Positions 8,155-17,401 are shown, counted from the stretch's first letter. The stretch is 64,000 nt of DNA from Paenibacillus kribbensis (GCF_002240415.1 NZ_CP020028.1:2629501-2693500), one strand, 5' to 3'. Numbers and translations are program-made. Notes: generated by a model from the sequence alone, not told the origin.

Positions 8155-8757
8155 ATGAATCCATCCTCGAACATTACCTGGCATGCGTCAGATATTAATA
8201 GGCAAGCGCGTCAGCTTCTGAATGGGCATAAAAGTCCGGTGCTTTGGTTGACAGGGCTGTCTGGCTCGGGAAAGTCAACGGTATCCTCCACACTGGAAAA
8301 AGCATTATATGCACGCGGCATACGCACGTTTATTTTGGATGGGGATAATGTTCGACATGGCTTGAATCGTAACCTGGGCTTCCTGCCCGCTGACCGTAAG
8401 GAAAATATCCGCCGTATTGCTGAGGTATCCAAGCTAATGGCACATGCGGGTGTTCTAACGATATGTGCCACCATTTCCCCTTATCGTGAGGATCGTGAAA
8501 TGGTAAAGGAAATTTTACAGCAGGAAGGCTGCTATGAGATCTATATACAGTGCAGTCTGGAGGAATGCGAGCGACGTGATCCAAAAGGAATGTACAAGAA
8601 AGCGCGAGCGGGAGAAATTCGTCATTTTACAGGTATTGATGCTCCTTATGAAGCACCGCTGGAGCCTGATCTCATCGTATCTACTGAAGGTCGGGAGGTA
8701 GCCCGGTCGGTTCAGGATATCCTGGATTTTCTCGACCGGGAATCCTTGCTGTTCTAA
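8155..8757 (+). CDS. cysC: Adenylylsulfate (APS) kinase
   Basis: The Walker A motif GLSGSGKST, the DGDNVRHGLNRNLGF loop, ADRKENIRRIAEV and the CATISPYREDR segment are all diagnostic of APS kinase, which phosphorylates APS to PAPS with ATP. The 200-residue length is normal. An AAGGAGAG site precedes the ATG. No ATP sulfurylase or PAPS reductase gene is nearby, so the gene is separated from the usual sulfate assimilation operon. It lies after the ADP-ribose group with no terminator between, which suggests at least partial read-through. Confidence 0.92.
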   Translation: MNPSSNITWHASDINRQARQLLNGHKSPVLWLTGLSGSGKSTVSSTLEKALYARGIRTFILDGDNVRHGLNRNLGFLPADRKENIRRIAEVSKLMAHAGVLTICATISPYREDREMVKEILQQEGCYEIYIQCSLEECERRDPKGMYKKARAGEIRHFTGIDAPYEAPLEPDLIVSTEGREVARSVQDILDFLDRESLLF

Positions 8758-8829
8758 TCTTTGTCAAACCTTTTTCAAATCTTCCTGAAATCTTCATTAT
8801 CCAATTTGGAATTCATGTTTAAATAGAAT

Positions 8830-8913
8830 AGACCTCTCCATTTTGAAGCCGTCTGAATCTCCCCCTGGCCTGGTTCTTTCAGATGTATGGTGTCAGAGGT
8901 GGGAGGTCTTTTT
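8830..8913 (+). terminator. Terminator-like long hairpin between cysC and katA
   Basis: AGACCTC at 8830-8836 pairs with GAGGTCT at 8903-8909, followed by TTTTT. The 66-base loop has an internal TCTGAA/TTCAGA pairing. It ends 48 bases before the catalase start. It may simply terminate cysC, or act as an attenuator in a katA leader. A TAGAAT at 8824-8829 directly upstream could be a -10 element, but no good -35 was found. Confidence 0.5.
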
Positions 8914-8960
8914 GATTACTACGCATCGTCAACCAATCCATTCAAGAGGTGATTTCAATC

Positions 8961-10418
8961 ATGAGTAAACAACCAACCAACCTGACTACAAGCTGGGGCG
9001 CTCCTGTCGGTGATAATCAGAATTCTATAACGGCCGGATCACGCGGACCTACACTGATTCAGGATGTGCATTTGCTGGAGAAGCTGGCGCATTTTAACCG
9101 CGAACGTGTGCCGGAGCGCGTTGTTCATGCCAAAGGTGCGGGGGCGCACGGATATTTTGAAGTCACTAATGATTTGTCTGCGTATACCAAAGCAAGCTTC
9201 TTGTCCGAGGTAGGCAAGCGTACACCGATGTTTATCCGCTTTTCTACCGTTGCGGGTGAACTGGGCTCGTCTGATACGGTACGTGATCCGCGCGGCTTTG
9301 CGGTGAAGTTTTACACAGAGGAAGGCAACTATGATCTCGTAGGCAATAATACGCCGGTCTTTTTTATTCGAGACGCCATTAAATTCCCAGACTTTATTCA
9401 TACGCAAAAACGCCATCCCCAAACCCATCTGAAAAACCCGAATGCGGTGTGGGATTTCTGGTCCTTATCTCCTGAATCACTGCACCAGGTAACGATCCTC
9501 ATGTCTGACCGCGGCATTCCCGCTACACTTAGACATATGCACGGTTTTGGTAGTCACACGTTCAAATGGGTGAACGCTAATGGCCAGGCCGTATGGGTAA
9601 AATATCACTTTAAAACAGAACAGGGCGTACAAAATCTCGATGTTGATTTGGCTGCTAAAATTGCCGGTGAAAACCCGGATTATCATACAGAAGACTTATT
9701 CAATGCGATTAAAAAAGGCGATTTTCCTGCATGGAGACTTTATGTGCAGATTATGCCATTAGAGGATGCGAACACATACCGTTTTGATCCGTTTGATGTG
9801 ACAAAGGTATGGTCGCAAAAGGATTACCCGCTGATTGAGGTAGGGCGCATGGTGCTGAATCGCAATCCTGAGAACTATTTTGCAGAAGTCGAGCAGGCGA
9901 CGTTCTCTCCGGGTTCATTTGTGCCGGGTATTGAAGCATCTCCGGATAAAATGCTGCAAGGGCGCCTGTTTGCCTACGGTGATGCACATCGCTATCGTGT
10001 AGGTGCCAATCACAATTCGCTGCCGATCAACCGTCCGCATGCGGAAGTACACAACTACCAGCGTGATGGCGCATTGCGCAGTGACAGCAATGGCGGTGGC
10101 TCTGTCTACTACGAGCCTAACAGTCTCGGTGGACCCAAAGAATCCCTAGCACACAAAATCGCTCCTTTTGAAGTGTCTGGCGAAGCTCAAAGTGTAGCCT
10201 ACGATCATCATGATCACTATACACAGCCGGGAGACCTGTACCGCTTGCTCAGTGAGGATGAGCGTGCACGTCTGGTGCAAAACATCGTAAATGCGATGAA
10301 GCCCGTAGAAAGCGACGAAATTAAGCTGCGCCAGATCGGACATTTCTACAAGGCTGACCCTGAATACGGACGCCGCATAGCCGAAGGATTGGGATTGACC
10401 GTTCCTCAAGGCGAATAA
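8961..10418 (+). CDS. katA: Catalase (clade 3, KatA-type)
   Basis: The ATG at 8961 follows an AAGAGGTGA site (485 residues, the small-subunit size). The distal heme pocket is seen in [17 protein letters not shown] and [19 protein letters not shown], and the proximal haem-ligating Tyr is in [14 protein letters not shown]. It breaks hydrogen peroxide into water and oxygen in the cytosol. No PerR box was recognised in the 200 bases upstream; the terminator-like hairpin there could contribute to control. A terminator follows the gene. Confidence 0.95.
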   Translation: MSKQPTNLTTSWGAPVGDNQNSITAGSRGPTLIQDVHLLEKLAHFNRERVPERVVHAKGAGAHGYFEVTNDLSAYTKASFLSEVGKRTPMFIRFSTVAGELGSSDTVRDPRGFAVKFYTEEGNYDLVGNNTPVFFIRDAIKFPDFIHTQKRHPQTHLKNPNAVWDFWSLSPESLHQVTILMSDRGIPATLRHMHGFGSHTFKWVNANGQAVWVKYHFKTEQGVQNLDVDLAAKIAGENPDYHTEDLFNAIKKGDFPAWRLYVQIMPLEDANTYRFDPFDVTKVWSQKDYPLIEVGRMVLNRNPENYFAEVEQATFSPGSFVPGIEASPDKMLQGRLFAYGDAHRYRVGANHNSLPINRPHAEVHNYQRDGALRSDSNGGGSVYYEPNSLGGPKESLAHKIAPFEVSGEAQSVAYDHHDHYTQPGDLYRLLSEDERARLVQNIVNAMKPVESDEIKLRQIGHFYKADPEYGRRIAEGLGLTVPQGE

Positions 10419-10462
10419 AGGCATCTATAAGCTCCTAACCAAAAGTCACATGAATCGATATA

Positions 10463-10510
10463 AAAAGAATGTCCCAGCGCCACATATGGTTGATGGGACA
10501 TCCTTTACTT
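10463..10510 (+). terminator. katA terminator
   Basis: ATGTCCCA at 10469-10476 pairs with TGGGACAT at 10494-10501, with A-rich sequence before and T-rich sequence after. Confidence 0.75.
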
Positions 10511-10537
10511 TTGAGTGCGATGTAAATCACGTGTGTA

Positions 10538-10678
10538 TGGTGGACGCTCCACGAACGGAACGTTGCTCCAATCGCTGTTGTCTCCAGATTTGTTGAATCA
10601 CACTAAGCGGTGTAAATCTGGAGACAAAGGCGAACGCTACCGCTTTTCCACAATCGTTCCGTCCCCTCCGCTGCTTTT
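10538..10678 (+). repeat. Long-hairpin intergenic repeat, copy 1
   Basis: This copy holds an outer arm ACGGAACG pairing with CGTTCCGT, the segment ATCGCTGTTG, an inner 13-bp stem TGTCTCCAGATTT/AAATCTGGAGACA, then CAAAGGCGAACGCTACCGC. The second copy at 10808-10945 has the same parts in the opposite orientation. Only the tip of the inner stem differs, and it differs in a compensating way, so both copies keep a perfect inner stem. This looks like a mobile or dispersed palindromic repeat family. It encodes no convincing protein. Confidence 0.65.
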
Positions 10679-10723
10679 AGGTGTACCAGTTTTATAAACC
10701 AAAGGAAAAATTCTAAAACTAGA

Positions 10724-10766
10724 AAGCCGCAAGCCTAATAATACGAGGTTTTGCGGCTTATTTTGG
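10724..10766. terminator. Terminator-like hairpin between the two repeat copies
   Basis: AAGCCGCAA at 10724-10732 pairs with TTGCGGCTT at 10751-10759, followed by ATTTTGG. It lies in the 568-base stretch between katA and the MATE gene. That stretch otherwise holds only the two repeat copies and no gene. Confidence 0.65.
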
Positions 10767-10807
10767 TGTGTTTTGGTGTTTAAAAATATAATGATGTTAA
10801 ACAGCAT

Positions 10808-10945
10808 AAAGCAAGCGGAGAGGACGGAATCGTTCTGTAGAAGCGTTAGCGTTCGCCTTTGCCTCCGAATTTCTACACTTGAAATTATAATCAGGAAATT
10901 CGGAGGCAACAGCGATCGTAAGAATGATCCGTCCGCGTAGCGGTC
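10808..10945 (-). repeat. Long-hairpin intergenic repeat, copy 2 (inverted relative to copy 1)
   Basis: The reverse complement shares ATCGCTGTTG, CAAAGGCGAACGCTA and GATTCCGTCC-type ends with copy 1. The inner stem is GCCTCCGAATTTC/GAAATTCGGAGGC at 10860-10907. It ends just before the 3' end of the MATE gene at 10987, so it could act as a convergent transcription block. Confidence 0.65.
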
Positions 10946-10986
10946 ATAGGAGCACGTATTAACGCGTTCGTCAACACTATAAGCTG

Positions 10987-12297
10987 CTATATCCTCTTCA
11001 ACCGAGGCAAATAGATCACAAGAAATAATGATCTTCCCAGAGCAAATACGATAAAGGAAAGCCATAGCCCATGATTACCATAGTGGGGAACACACCAGAA
11101 GAGAGCAGCTAAAAAGAAGACCAGCGAAATCAGCATGGAGTTACGGATTGGATACGTTACTGTCATCCCCGTAAACACACCGTAGAATACCAGCCCCAGT
11201 CCGGCAGCCAACGGAAAGACGACAAGCCAGCCATTGTATGGACCTGTTAGGCTAATCACTGTAGTGTTATCTGTGAACAGCCGGATAAGCGGCTCCTTCA
11301 GTGCTAAATACAGTCCGCCTGATACCACGCCGGTGAGCAGTGTCCAGAACCAGGACAAGTGGATTACTCTTTGCAGCATTTTCCGATCTCCGGCACCACG
11401 AGCTTGTCCCGTCATGATGCTGCTGGCATTGGCAAATCCGTCAAAAAGATAAGCCATAATGTAATGGATTTGCAACAAAATCGCATTTGCAGCAAGCTGA
11501 TCGGTTCCAAAGCTCGCACTACGTGATGTAAACAGATTGAACATCGTCAGCAGACAGGCTGTGCGAATCATAAGGTCAAGATTCGTTGCCATGACACTTT
11601 TCAGCTCTGAGGCTCCAAACCAGCCCTGCCAATCTTTTTTTCCACTCTGCCGCCATTCCCTCCAGACCGAGGAACGAAGTACAAGAATAGAACCAAGCAC
11701 ACAGGCGAGAAACTCTGCGATGAGTGTAGCGCCTGCCACACCGGCTACGTCCCATTGCATGATTTGTGTGAACACAATGGCCAATACCATATTGATCACA
11801 TTCATCGTAATTTGCAGAAATAAGGTAGCTTTCACGCGGGATAATCCCATCAGCCAGCCGAGCAGCACATAGTTTACCAGCGTAAGTGGCGCTCCCCAAA
11901 TACGAATGTTAAAATATATCGCTGCCTGCGCAGCTACATCCTGAGCAGGATGGATTAACTGTAAAGAGGCCAGCAGGATCGGCTTTTGCAGTATAATGAA
12001 TAACCCGCCGACCAGTAAAGCAATGGCCAGTGGGCGCATGAGCGCAGCTATGCTATGATCGTTATTTTGAGCCCCCGCTGCCTGTGCGGTAAATGCTGAT
12101 GTACTGACGCGCAGAAAGCCAAACAGCCAATATAAAGTATTGAAAATAAGAGTGCCTACAGCCACACCGCCCAAAAAGGAGGCATGACTCAAATGACCGA
12201 TTACCGCCGTATCCACCGCACCGAGCAGTGGGGTTGTAATCGTCGAAAGAATTAAAGGGATTGCTAAAGCAAGATAGGCTCGGTGGGTAGGCAACAT
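10987..12297 (-). CDS. MATE family efflux transporter (DinF-like)
   Basis: The 436-residue protein has about 12 hydrophobic helices. It starts with LALAIPLILSTITTPLLGAVDTAVIGHL, the typical first MATE helix with its conserved D-T-A-V-I-G motif. Members export drugs, toxins or metabolites in exchange for sodium or protons. A TGGAGG site precedes the ATG. Its first 34 bases overlap the 3' end of the ABC ATPase gene, so it is the last gene of that operon. This is the position occupied by the metallophore exporter CntE in staphylococcal opine-metallophore operons, although CntE is an MFS protein. Confidence 0.88.
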   Translation of the reverse strand: MLPTHRAYLALAIPLILSTITTPLLGAVDTAVIGHLSHASFLGGVAVGTLIFNTLYWLFGFLRVSTSAFTAQAAGAQNNDHSIAALMRPLAIALLVGGLFIILQKPILLASLQLIHPAQDVAAQAAIYFNIRIWGAPLTLVNYVLLGWLMGLSRVKATLFLQITMNVINMVLAIVFTQIMQWDVAGVAGATLIAEFLACVLGSILVLRSSVWREWRQSGKKDWQGWFGASELKSVMATNLDLMIRTACLLTMFNLFTSRSASFGTDQLAANAILLQIHYIMAYLFDGFANASSIMTGQARGAGDRKMLQRVIHLSWFWTLLTGVVSGGLYLALKEPLIRLFTDNTTVISLTGPYNGWLVVFPLAAGLGLVFYGVFTGMTVTYPIRNSMLISLVFFLAALFWCVPHYGNHGLWLSFIVFALGRSLFLVIYLPRLKRI

Positions 12298-13106
12298 GTT
12301 GAAAAAACCTCCAGTAAAGATTGGGTATATGGATGGCGATCAGGCTGGAATAGAGCTTCCTTGGCAAAATCCTCAAGTACACTGCCATCTTTCATGACCA
12401 TGATCCGATCACTCATGAAGTGTACGGCCGCCAGATCATGGGAAATGAACAGATAAGCCACTCCCAGTTCATCCTGTAAATCCTTGAGCAGATTTAAAAC
12501 CGTCGCCTGCGTTGTCACATCCAGACTTGCCGTTGGCTCGTCGAGCACAATAAAGTCCGGCTCTGTGCTGATTGCGCGCGCAATGGTTACGCGCTGCTTC
12601 TCCCCGCCGCTGAGCTGATGCGGGTACTTATCCATATAGCTGGCTGGAAGCTTGACCATACCGAGCAGGTGCGCTGCTATTTCCCGACGCCCCGAAGGCA
12701 TACCCTTCATATAGGAGGGGACATAGCCCTTAAGCTGATCCAGCGGTTCCAGCAGGGATTGCAGAATGGTCAGTCTGGAGTTTAAAGCTGCTGCGGGATG
12801 CTGAAATACCGCACCCAGCCTGCTGCGTAACCGTTTTAACTCATTTCGCTTTAATCCCCGGACCACTTGTCCATCCAGCACAAGCTCACCCTCATCAAAC
12901 GAGTCTAAGGTTAAAATACAGCGGGCAAGCGTGCTTTTCCCACTACCGCTTTCTCCGACAATGCCCAGACATTCTTGGGGTGAAATCGACAGAGAAACAT
13001 TGCGCAGCACCGTCTTGCCTCCGGTGAAAGCCTTCGTCAAACCGGAGACGGTGACAACAGGATTAGATGTGTGTACATGTTGAAGAGAGGAGACGTGATC
13101 ATCCAT
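12264..13106 (-). CDS. ABC transporter ATP-binding protein, DppF/OppF/CntF type
   Basis: An AAAGGAG site points to the ATG at 13106 (280 residues). Walker A is GESGSGKST, the signature is LSGGEKQRVTIARAI, and Walker B is FIVLDEPTASLD. It is one of the two different ATPases that power peptide/nickel/opine importers. Its start overlaps the end of the partner ATPase by 8 bases, and its end overlaps the MATE gene by 34 bases. The final segment after SLLEVF is unusually short on the usual C-terminal oligopeptide-binding extension. Confidence 0.9.
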   Translation of the reverse strand: MDDHVSSLQHVHTSNPVVTVSGLTKAFTGGKTVLRNVSLSISPQECLGIVGESGSGKSTLARCILTLDSFDEGELVLDGQVVRGLKRNELKRLRSRLGAVFQHPAAALNSRLTILQSLLEPLDQLKGYVPSYMKGMPSGRREIAAHLLGMVKLPASYMDKYPHQLSGGEKQRVTIARAISTEPDFIVLDEPTASLDVTTQATVLNLLKDLQDELGVAYLFISHDLAAVHFMSDRIMVMKDGSVLEDFAKEALFQPDRHPYTQSLLEVFSTCCLPTEPILL

Positions 13107-13932
13107 GTAAACCGCTCCTTTCTGGTGTGATTTGTTCTTCAGTGCTGTACGGTAAACGTGCCGGAGCATTTGGGGCCAGCGGCGGAATCGCTGCCAGCAG
13201 ACGACGTGTATACGGATGTGTCGGATGATCCAGCACCGCTTGTGTCTCGCCGCTCTCGACCAGCGACCCTGTACGCATCACCGCGATTCGATCCGCATAC
13301 TTGCGGACATGGCGGAGGTCGTGAGTGATCCATAGGACAGATATCCCGGTTTCCATCCGGATTTGGTTGATGAGCTGGAGCACCCGGTGTGCTGTCAGGG
13401 TGTCCAGCGCGGTTGTTGGTTCGTCGGCAATCAGAAGCTGTGGTTTTAGCAACAATGCGGCCGCAATAGCCGCTCGTTGCAGCTGGCCGCCGCTGAGCTG
13501 GAACGGATAGCTGCGGTATACCCGCTCGGCGGGAAGCTGTACGTGCTCAAGGACCTCTATACAGCGCTGTTTACGCGCATTGCGATCTGGACAGCCGTGA
13601 GCGTGCATCAGCTCGTCCAGTTGACTGCCTATTCGCAGAAAGGGGGTAAACGCTCCGTGATAGTCTTGAAAAATATACGAGATTTCATTGCCAAGCAAGG
13701 AACGTCTTTGTTTGGCGGACAAGGTCAGCAAATTGTTGCCCTTCCAGGCAATAACTCCGTGCGCTGTAAAAGAAGAGGGGAGCAGCCCACCGATTGCGGA
13801 AGCCGTCATGCTTTTGCCGCTGCCGCTTTCTCCGGCAAGGGCAAACCACTCCCCCGGACGAACGGCGAGCTCCAGTTGGTCTACAACGGTTTTTGCTTTT
13901 GATCGAATCGTTAAGCCTTCAATAGACAGCAT
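13099..13932 (-). CDS. ABC transporter ATP-binding protein, DppD/OppD/CntD type
   Basis: A GGAGGAG site inside the tail of the permease gene supports the ATG at 13932 (277 residues). Walker A is GESGSGKSM, the signature is LSGGQLQRAAIAAAL, Walker B is LLIADEPTTALD, and the C-terminal extension ends with HPTHPYTRRLLAAIPP, which is typical of peptide/nickel transport ATPases. It pairs with the next ATPase to drive the two-permease channel of this operon. Confidence 0.9.
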   Translation of the reverse strand: MLSIEGLTIRSKAKTVVDQLELAVRPGEWFALAGESGSGKSMTASAIGGLLPSSFTAHGVIAWKGNNLLTLSAKQRRSLLGNEISYIFQDYHGAFTPFLRIGSQLDELMHAHGCPDRNARKQRCIEVLEHVQLPAERVYRSYPFQLSGGQLQRAAIAAALLLKPQLLIADEPTTALDTLTAHRVLQLINQIRMETGISVLWITHDLRHVRKYADRIAVMRTGSLVESGETQAVLDHPTHPYTRRLLAAIPPLAPNAPARLPYSTEEQITPERSGLHG

Positions 13933-13939
13933 ATACGGC

Positions 13940-14794
13940 TCACTCCTCCGTCCGTGTTTTAACATCATATTGGTCACGCAGCTTGTCTCCCAGCATATTC
14001 GCCAGTAGCACCGTGAGCACGACAGCCATTCCGGGAACCAGCATCAGGTGGGGAGCCATTTGAAAATATGCTCGTCCTTCATTTAGCATGGCACCCCATT
14101 CGGGTATCGGCGGTTGCGGACCTAAGCCTAAAAAGGACAGGGAGGCAATCATTAAGATGATTTTTCCAATATCCAGTGCAGCCAGTACCAGGACATTCCC
14201 AATCGCATGGGGCAGAATATGCCGCATGACAATTTGCAGGGAGGATGTGCCTGCCAGTATGGATAACGAAATATAATCCTTTTGCTTTTCAGCGAGTACG
14301 GTACTGCGTACCAGCCGTGCATAACTGACCCATTTTACCGCAGTCACCGCGAAAATAAGATTCATCAAGCCTGGTCCGAGCAGACCGCTCAGCACAATCG
14401 CAAAAATATAATCGGGTAATGTCATGAAAGCATCGACCACTCGTTTGAATATACGATCAACCCATCCCCCGACAAATCCTGACAGCAGGCCGAGCGGAAC
14501 CCCGACAACCAGTGAAACGGCCAAGATCAACAAGCTGGTTCCGACAGTTGTTCGAAGTCCTGTCAGCACTCTTGATAGCACATCTCTACCCAAATGATCG
14601 GTTCCCAGCCAGTAGGCTGCGCTGATCGGCTGGAGCCGATTCCCCATCTGAATACGGTACGGATCTTGGGGAGCAAAGAGCGGAATCACTGTAATTGCTG
14701 CAAGAATGAGCAGGGTAGAGAGCAGCACAATCCAAGCTCTGGACCGTTGCGGGCTGACGAACTCCCTGCTTTCCGCATGAGAGGATTTTATCAT
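13940..14794 (-). CDS. ABC transporter permease, DppC/NikC/CntC type
   Basis: The 284-residue protein has an N-terminal helix, the DPYRIQMGNRLQPIS..HWLGTDHLGRDVLSR-type motif (here YWLGTDHLGRDVLSRVLTGLRTT), and the permease core with WVSYARLVRSTVLAEKQKDYI and a C-terminal LGLGPQPPIPEWGAML. This is the standard second permease of nickel/dipeptide/opine importers. It overlaps the preceding permease by 4 bases. Confidence 0.92.
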   Translation of the reverse strand: MIKSSHAESREFVSPQRSRAWIVLLSTLLILAAITVIPLFAPQDPYRIQMGNRLQPISAAYWLGTDHLGRDVLSRVLTGLRTTVGTSLLILAVSLVVGVPLGLLSGFVGGWVDRIFKRVVDAFMTLPDYIFAIVLSGLLGPGLMNLIFAVTAVKWVSYARLVRSTVLAEKQKDYISLSILAGTSSLQIVMRHILPHAIGNVLVLAALDIGKIILMIASLSFLGLGPQPPIPEWGAMLNEGRAYFQMAPHLMLVPGMAVVLTVLLANMLGDKLRDQYDVKTRTEE

Positions 14795-15747
14795 GATGGA
14801 CGTTTCTCCTTCAAAGCCATTTCGGGATTAATCCAACGGTAGGATAGCTCTACAGTCATATTGATACATACAATGAACACGGCCATAAACAGTGTATAAC
14901 CCTGAATAATGGGATAATCCCTTGCAGCAATTGCATCCACAATCCATTTGCCCAGCCCCGGATAGGCGAATAGCACTTCAATTACAACCGTACCTCCCAA
15001 TAGACTGCCTATGCTCTCACTGAATACGGTAATGAGTGGAACAAGACTGTGTCGGAACATATGTCTGAAAAAGATGCGAGCCGGACTGATTCCCCGGGCT
15101 TGCGCTGCCTTGATAAAATCTTGTCCCGAGCTTTCAATCAGACTGGCACGGATCATTCGTACATAAACGGCTGCCATCGCCAGTCCCAAAGTGAGGGAAG
15201 GGAGCACCAGATGAAAAATGGTTCCTTCACCCATAGACGGCAAAATACGCAGTTTAACCGCAAACCATTCGATAAACAAGAGACCGAGCCAAAAGCTGGG
15301 AATCGAGGAGCCAATTAAGGCAAACATACGACTGGCGTTGTCAATCCAGCGGTTGCGATACAGCGCAGCCATCGTTCCCATTGGAAGCGCAATGACCAGC
15401 ATAATGAACAGAGAGCCACCGGTCAGCAGGAGGGTATAAGGCAGTTTTTCCATAAACTCTGCAAATACCGGACGCTGGGTTAAATAAGACTGTCCAAAAT
15501 CAAACTGAAGCAACTGAACCAGCCACTTGCCATATTGCACAGGTAACGACTGATCCAGTCCGAGTTGGCTGCGCATATCCGCAATTTGCTGATTGGACAC
15601 AGCTACATCATCTACCCGGAGAATGCTCCGGACAGGATCGCCCGGAACCAGCTTGAGCAGACAAAAGCTTACAAAGGAGAGAATAAGAAAGAACAATACC
15701 AGTTCAAGAAGCTTTTTGGCGATGGATTTGAGCATGCTAGTCCACAT
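14791..15747 (-). CDS. ABC transporter permease, DppB/NikB/CntB type
   Basis: The 318-residue permease starts with an N-terminal helix followed by FCLLKLVPGDPVRSIL and LGLDQSLPVQYGKWL, both hallmarks of DppB-type subunits. The core has six helices and the EAA-type segment VRMIRASLIESSGQDFIKAAQARGISPARIFFRHMFRHSLVPL, given here only as a family landmark at about residues 198-240. The ATG at 15747 overlaps the substrate-binding gene by 11 bases; an in-frame ATG at 15735 is equally possible, since neither has a strong ribosome binding site. Confidence 0.9.
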   Translation of the reverse strand: MWTSMLKSIAKKLLELVLFFLILSFVSFCLLKLVPGDPVRSILRVDDVAVSNQQIADMRSQLGLDQSLPVQYGKWLVQLLQFDFGQSYLTQRPVFAEFMEKLPYTLLLTGGSLFIMLVIALPMGTMAALYRNRWIDNASRMFALIGSSIPSFWLGLLFIEWFAVKLRILPSMGEGTIFHLVLPSLTLGLAMAAVYVRMIRASLIESSGQDFIKAAQARGISPARIFFRHMFRHSLVPLITVFSESIGSLLGGTVVIEVLFAYPGLGKWIVDAIAARDYPIIQGYTLFMAVFIVCINMTVELSYRWINPEMALKEKRPS

Positions 15748-17278
15748 CCAGGTCCTGGGTTAGCAGGTAGTACTCACTTTGGCTTGTTACCCAGTTATGT
15801 ACGTAATTGCGGTAGGCCACTACGTTGTTCGGATGAACAAGAAAGGATTGCAGGGTTTCCTGATCAATCATCGAGACAGCCTCCAGAGCCAGTTTGTTGC
15901 GTTGTTCCTCATTCACCGCCCTATTCAGCTTCGTAATCACAGCCTCCAATTTTGGCAAGTGCACATGTCCGTAATTCAGTGCCCCCTCAGGCATGTAAGC
16001 CGCGTTCAAAAAATAGCTTGCGTCGCCACGCGGAGCCGTAATACTGCTGTAAGTTGCCAAATCCCAATCCTGATGAGCGGCAAGATATTCGTCGATATTA
16101 TCGACCTGCCGGATATCAATTGTAATACCGAGCTCCTTGGCGTTAGCCTGGATTAGCTGTGAAATGAGCGGAAGCTCCGCCCTTGACTGATAAGTCAATA
16201 ACGTGAGATGGAGAGCTTGTCCATCGGGCGTTTTCACTTTGCTGTCTTGCACGGAATATCCAGCTTGCTTGAAGCTGTCTCGTGCAGCGCTCAAATCAAA
16301 CTTTTTCATAGCATATGCTGGCGAAAAAGGAAAACCGGACAGGAACGGACCCTGAGCGGGAGTCCCCTGACCAGACATGATGCCATTGGCAATCTCATCA
16401 CGATTAATCAGATGGTCGAAGGCTTTACGCACGGCCGTCTTTTTCAGATCGTTGTTGTTCATATTGTAAATGAGCTGATGCGTTCGCAGGCTGGGCAGAG
16501 AGTCCACCTTGACCGTGGAATCGGCTTTCAGCAGGTCCAGGCTTTCAATCGGCGGACGATATACAATATCAGCGTCCTTGGCTTGAAAAGCAAGCTGGCG
16601 CGCATTGGCGTCTTCGTTAAATAAGAACCTGGCCTGCTTCAATTTCACTTCACCGTTCCAATATTGATCGTTGCGTTCCAAATTCAGTTCACTACCGACA
16701 CGAAAGCTCGCAGCCTTGAACGGCCCCGTCCCCGATGGAAGGGCATCTGTTGAGGAAGTATCTATGACCGCCGTATTGGGGTGAACCAGCTCAGACGCAA
16801 ATTCCGGGAAAGGCCTGTCTGTCGTAACCTTCAAAATCTGCCCATTCGCCTGGATGTCACGAATATGCAGCGCATTTTTAACCGAGGGGTTGAGTTTTTG
16901 CGCTCTTTCCATAGACGCTTTTACAGCAGCGGCATCAACGGGCTTACCGCTATGGAATTTCACGCCCGGACGGATGTTAAATGTCCAGTGTTGTCCATCC
17001 TTGCTGTTCCATTTCTCTGCAAGCCAAGCTTCCAGCTTGAGGTCTTTGTTCACTTTGACCAGTGTTTCACCCACTCCAGCGCGGACGGCTGTATAATTCA
17101 CATCCGTATGCGGATCTATGGAGGAGCTTTGTACGTTGAACAATAAGGTGACACTTTTATCTTGTGGTGCGTTTGCATCAGATGAAGTGAGTGAGCCTGA
17201 TGGAGATGATGAGCAGGCCGCCACCATCACCGCCATGACTGCAGGTATGAATAGCTTCAAATATGGACGCTTAAACAA
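15737..17278 (-). CDS. ABC substrate-binding lipoprotein, nickel/opine-metal type (NikA/CntA-like)
   Basis: This is a 513-residue SBP_bac_5 lipoprotein. The signal peptide ends in AAC at the lipobox (VMVAACSSS). The body has DPHTDVNYTAVRAGVGETLVKVNKDLKLEAWLAEKW (residues about 55-90), FNIRPGVKFHSGKPVDA and SGTGPFK. Binding of metal-chelate ligands is typical for the NikA/CntA branch, but the ligand cannot be read directly. Translation probably starts at a TTG after an AAGGGGG site. A near-perfect Zur box lies 20 bases upstream, which argues for zinc-responsive control of the whole operon. Confidence 0.88.
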   Translation of the reverse strand: MFKRPYLKLFIPAVMAVMVAACSSSPSGSLTSSDANAPQDKSVTLLFNVQSSSIDPHTDVNYTAVRAGVGETLVKVNKDLKLEAWLAEKWNSKDGQHWTFNIRPGVKFHSGKPVDAAAVKASMERAQKLNPSVKNALHIRDIQANGQILKVTTDRPFPEFASELVHPNTAVIDTSSTDALPSGTGPFKAASFRVGSELNLERNDQYWNGEVKLKQARFLFNEDANARQLAFQAKDADIVYRPPIESLDLLKADSTVKVDSLPSLRTHQLIYNMNNNDLKKTAVRKAFDHLINRDEIANGIMSGQGTPAQGPFLSGFPFSPAYAMKKFDLSAARDSFKQAGYSVQDSKVKTPDGQALHLTLLTYQSRAELPLISQLIQANAKELGITIDIRQVDNIDEYLAAHQDWDLATYSSITAPRGDASYFLNAAYMPEGALNYGHVHLPKLEAVITKLNRAVNEEQRNKLALEAVSMIDQETLQSFLVHPNNVVAYRNYVHNWVTSQSEYYLLTQDLDVD

Positions 17279-17298
17279 CTGATAATCCCCCTTAATAG

Positions 17299-17319
17299 TA
17301 ATCGTAATTTTTACAATTT
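17299..17319 (-). promoter_or_regulatory. Zur box in front of the opine/nickel-type ABC operon
   Basis: Read on the minus strand, the core TTGTAAAAATTACGA matches the Bacillus Zur consensus TCGTAATNATTACGA at 12 of 14 defined positions. The matching A/T flanks extend it to 21 bases. Upstream on the minus strand, TTTACA and TACGAT spaced by 17 bases form a plausible promoter (plus-strand coordinates about 17333-17361). The consensus is from memory of B. subtilis Zur sites. Confidence 0.7.
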
Positions 17320-17401
17320 ACTTCATAAAGCATATCGTAACCAAATGGGGGAGCTTTGTAAATATGTAATTGCATGAATATGTATATCGATTCATAGAGA
17401 A

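Noticed and set aside
10515..11065. Short reading frames between katA and the MATE gene
   Set aside because: They fall within the palindromic repeats and the MATE 3' end and show no protein-like composition.
12264..17278. ABC operon as an ordinary dipeptide importer
   Set aside because: Not excluded, but the Zur box and the overlapping exporter make metal-chelate uptake the better reading.
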